A stretch of DNA of 16,058 nucleotides from Promethearchaeota archaeon (lineage in GTDB: Archaea; Asgardarchaeota; Lokiarchaeia; Sigynarchaeales; SOKP01): positions 1 through 16,058 of the forward strand of contig JAEOTL010000497.1 of NCBI GenBank assembly GCA_016839845.1, written 5' to 3'. Positions 15,867 through 16,058 of this stretch are shown piece after piece (the first letter of the stretch is position 1; the number at the start of each line of letters is the position of its first letter). The notes under the pieces are model-generated. The model was given only the letters and a program-made list of their open reading frames with translations. It did not search any database and was not told the origin of the DNA. Made by a program: the position numbers and the translations under genes.

Positions 15867-15965
15867 GTTAAAATTGATAATAAAATATTAAAATTATAAA
15901 TAATTACTATTCTATGCTTAGGAGGCTATAGAGAGCTCAGTTCATTAATCTTTTAGATTGATAGA

Positions 15966-16058
15966 AAGTACGTCGCTTAGCCTGGTAGAGCGCTGGTCTG
16001 CTAAACCAGTGTCCAACGGATACGTGGGTTCGAAAAGATTATGCATCTAGCATATCAC
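15966..16058 (+). tRNA. tRNA-Ser(GCU), interrupted in the T loop and cut by the window end
   Basis: D stem GCTT/GAGC, anticodon stem CTGGT/ACCAG around loop CTGCTAA (anticodon GCT), variable arm GTCC/GGAT and T stem GTGGG with TTCGAA are visible. The T-stem 3' strand (CCCAC expected) does not follow. Instead unrelated sequence begins at about 16035, containing a hairpin ATGC/GCAT with a 5-nt loop, and continues to the window end. This indicates an intron near position 59/60, or a split gene. The first base is uncertain; 15966 is counted back from the D stem. The 3' exon is outside the window. Confidence 0.75.

Noticed and set aside
15870..15965. Circularly permuted tRNA-Ser(GCU), with its 3' half upstream of the 5' half
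   Set aside because: No CCCAC T-stem strand or CGTACTT-like acceptor strand is present upstream.
1..16058. CRISPR array, insertion sequence, or box C/D guide RNA near nop5-flpA
   Set aside because: No regularly spaced repeats, transposase motifs or paired C/D boxes (TGATGA…CTGA) with suitable spacing were seen on reading both strands.

Overview
The window is archaeal. It carries a Nop5–fibrillarin pair for box C/D RNPs, the archaea-specific GatD–GatE amidotransferase, Elp3, an archaeal-type uL2, TATA-like boxes close to start codons, and tRNA genes with bulge-helix-bulge (BHB) introns and no encoded CCA. The DNA is AT-rich. Two lineage-restricted paralogs and a JAMM-fold protein would suit an Asgard (Lokiarchaeia-like) genome, but that assignment is an inference from impression, not from a marker phylogeny.

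Layout: 1-102 is the 3' end of an unrecognised gene. 80-805 is ribonuclease HII (rnhB), broken inside its first catalytic motif by 30 bases with three in-frame stops. The interruption folds as a BHB, so I read it as a spliced mRNA intron. Facing it are flpA and nop5 on the minus strand (808-2718). A short AT-rich divergent promoter separates nop5 from pyrD-pyrK (2797-4567), the catalytic and electron-transfer subunits of dihydroorotate dehydrogenase. A free-standing GIY-YIG endonuclease follows (4724-6178), then elp3 (6313-7941). Two same-length paralogs of unknown function with ribbon-helix-helix-like N-termini (8060-9145, 9512-10597) flank a 366-base spacer that holds a minus-strand gene relic. 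gatE-gatD (10711-13988) overlap by 4 bases. uL2 (14116-14844) is followed by minus-strand tRNA-Ser(UGA) and tRNA-Lys(CUU), a JAMM-fold protein (15363-15845), and the 5' part of tRNA-Ser(GCU) running off the window.

Functionally this is mostly information processing: rRNA/tRNA 2'-O-methylation (Nop5, FlpA), tRNA wobble modification (Elp3), Gln-tRNA formation (GatDE), ribosome structure (uL2), tRNAs and RNA primer/ribonucleotide removal (RNase HII), plus de novo pyrimidine synthesis (PyrDK). The main finding is the apparent 30-nt BHB intron in rnhB. tRNA-Ser(UGA) has a textbook 19-nt BHB intron, and tRNA-Ser(GCU) is interrupted in its T loop, so the tRNA splicing machinery probably also acts on this mRNA.
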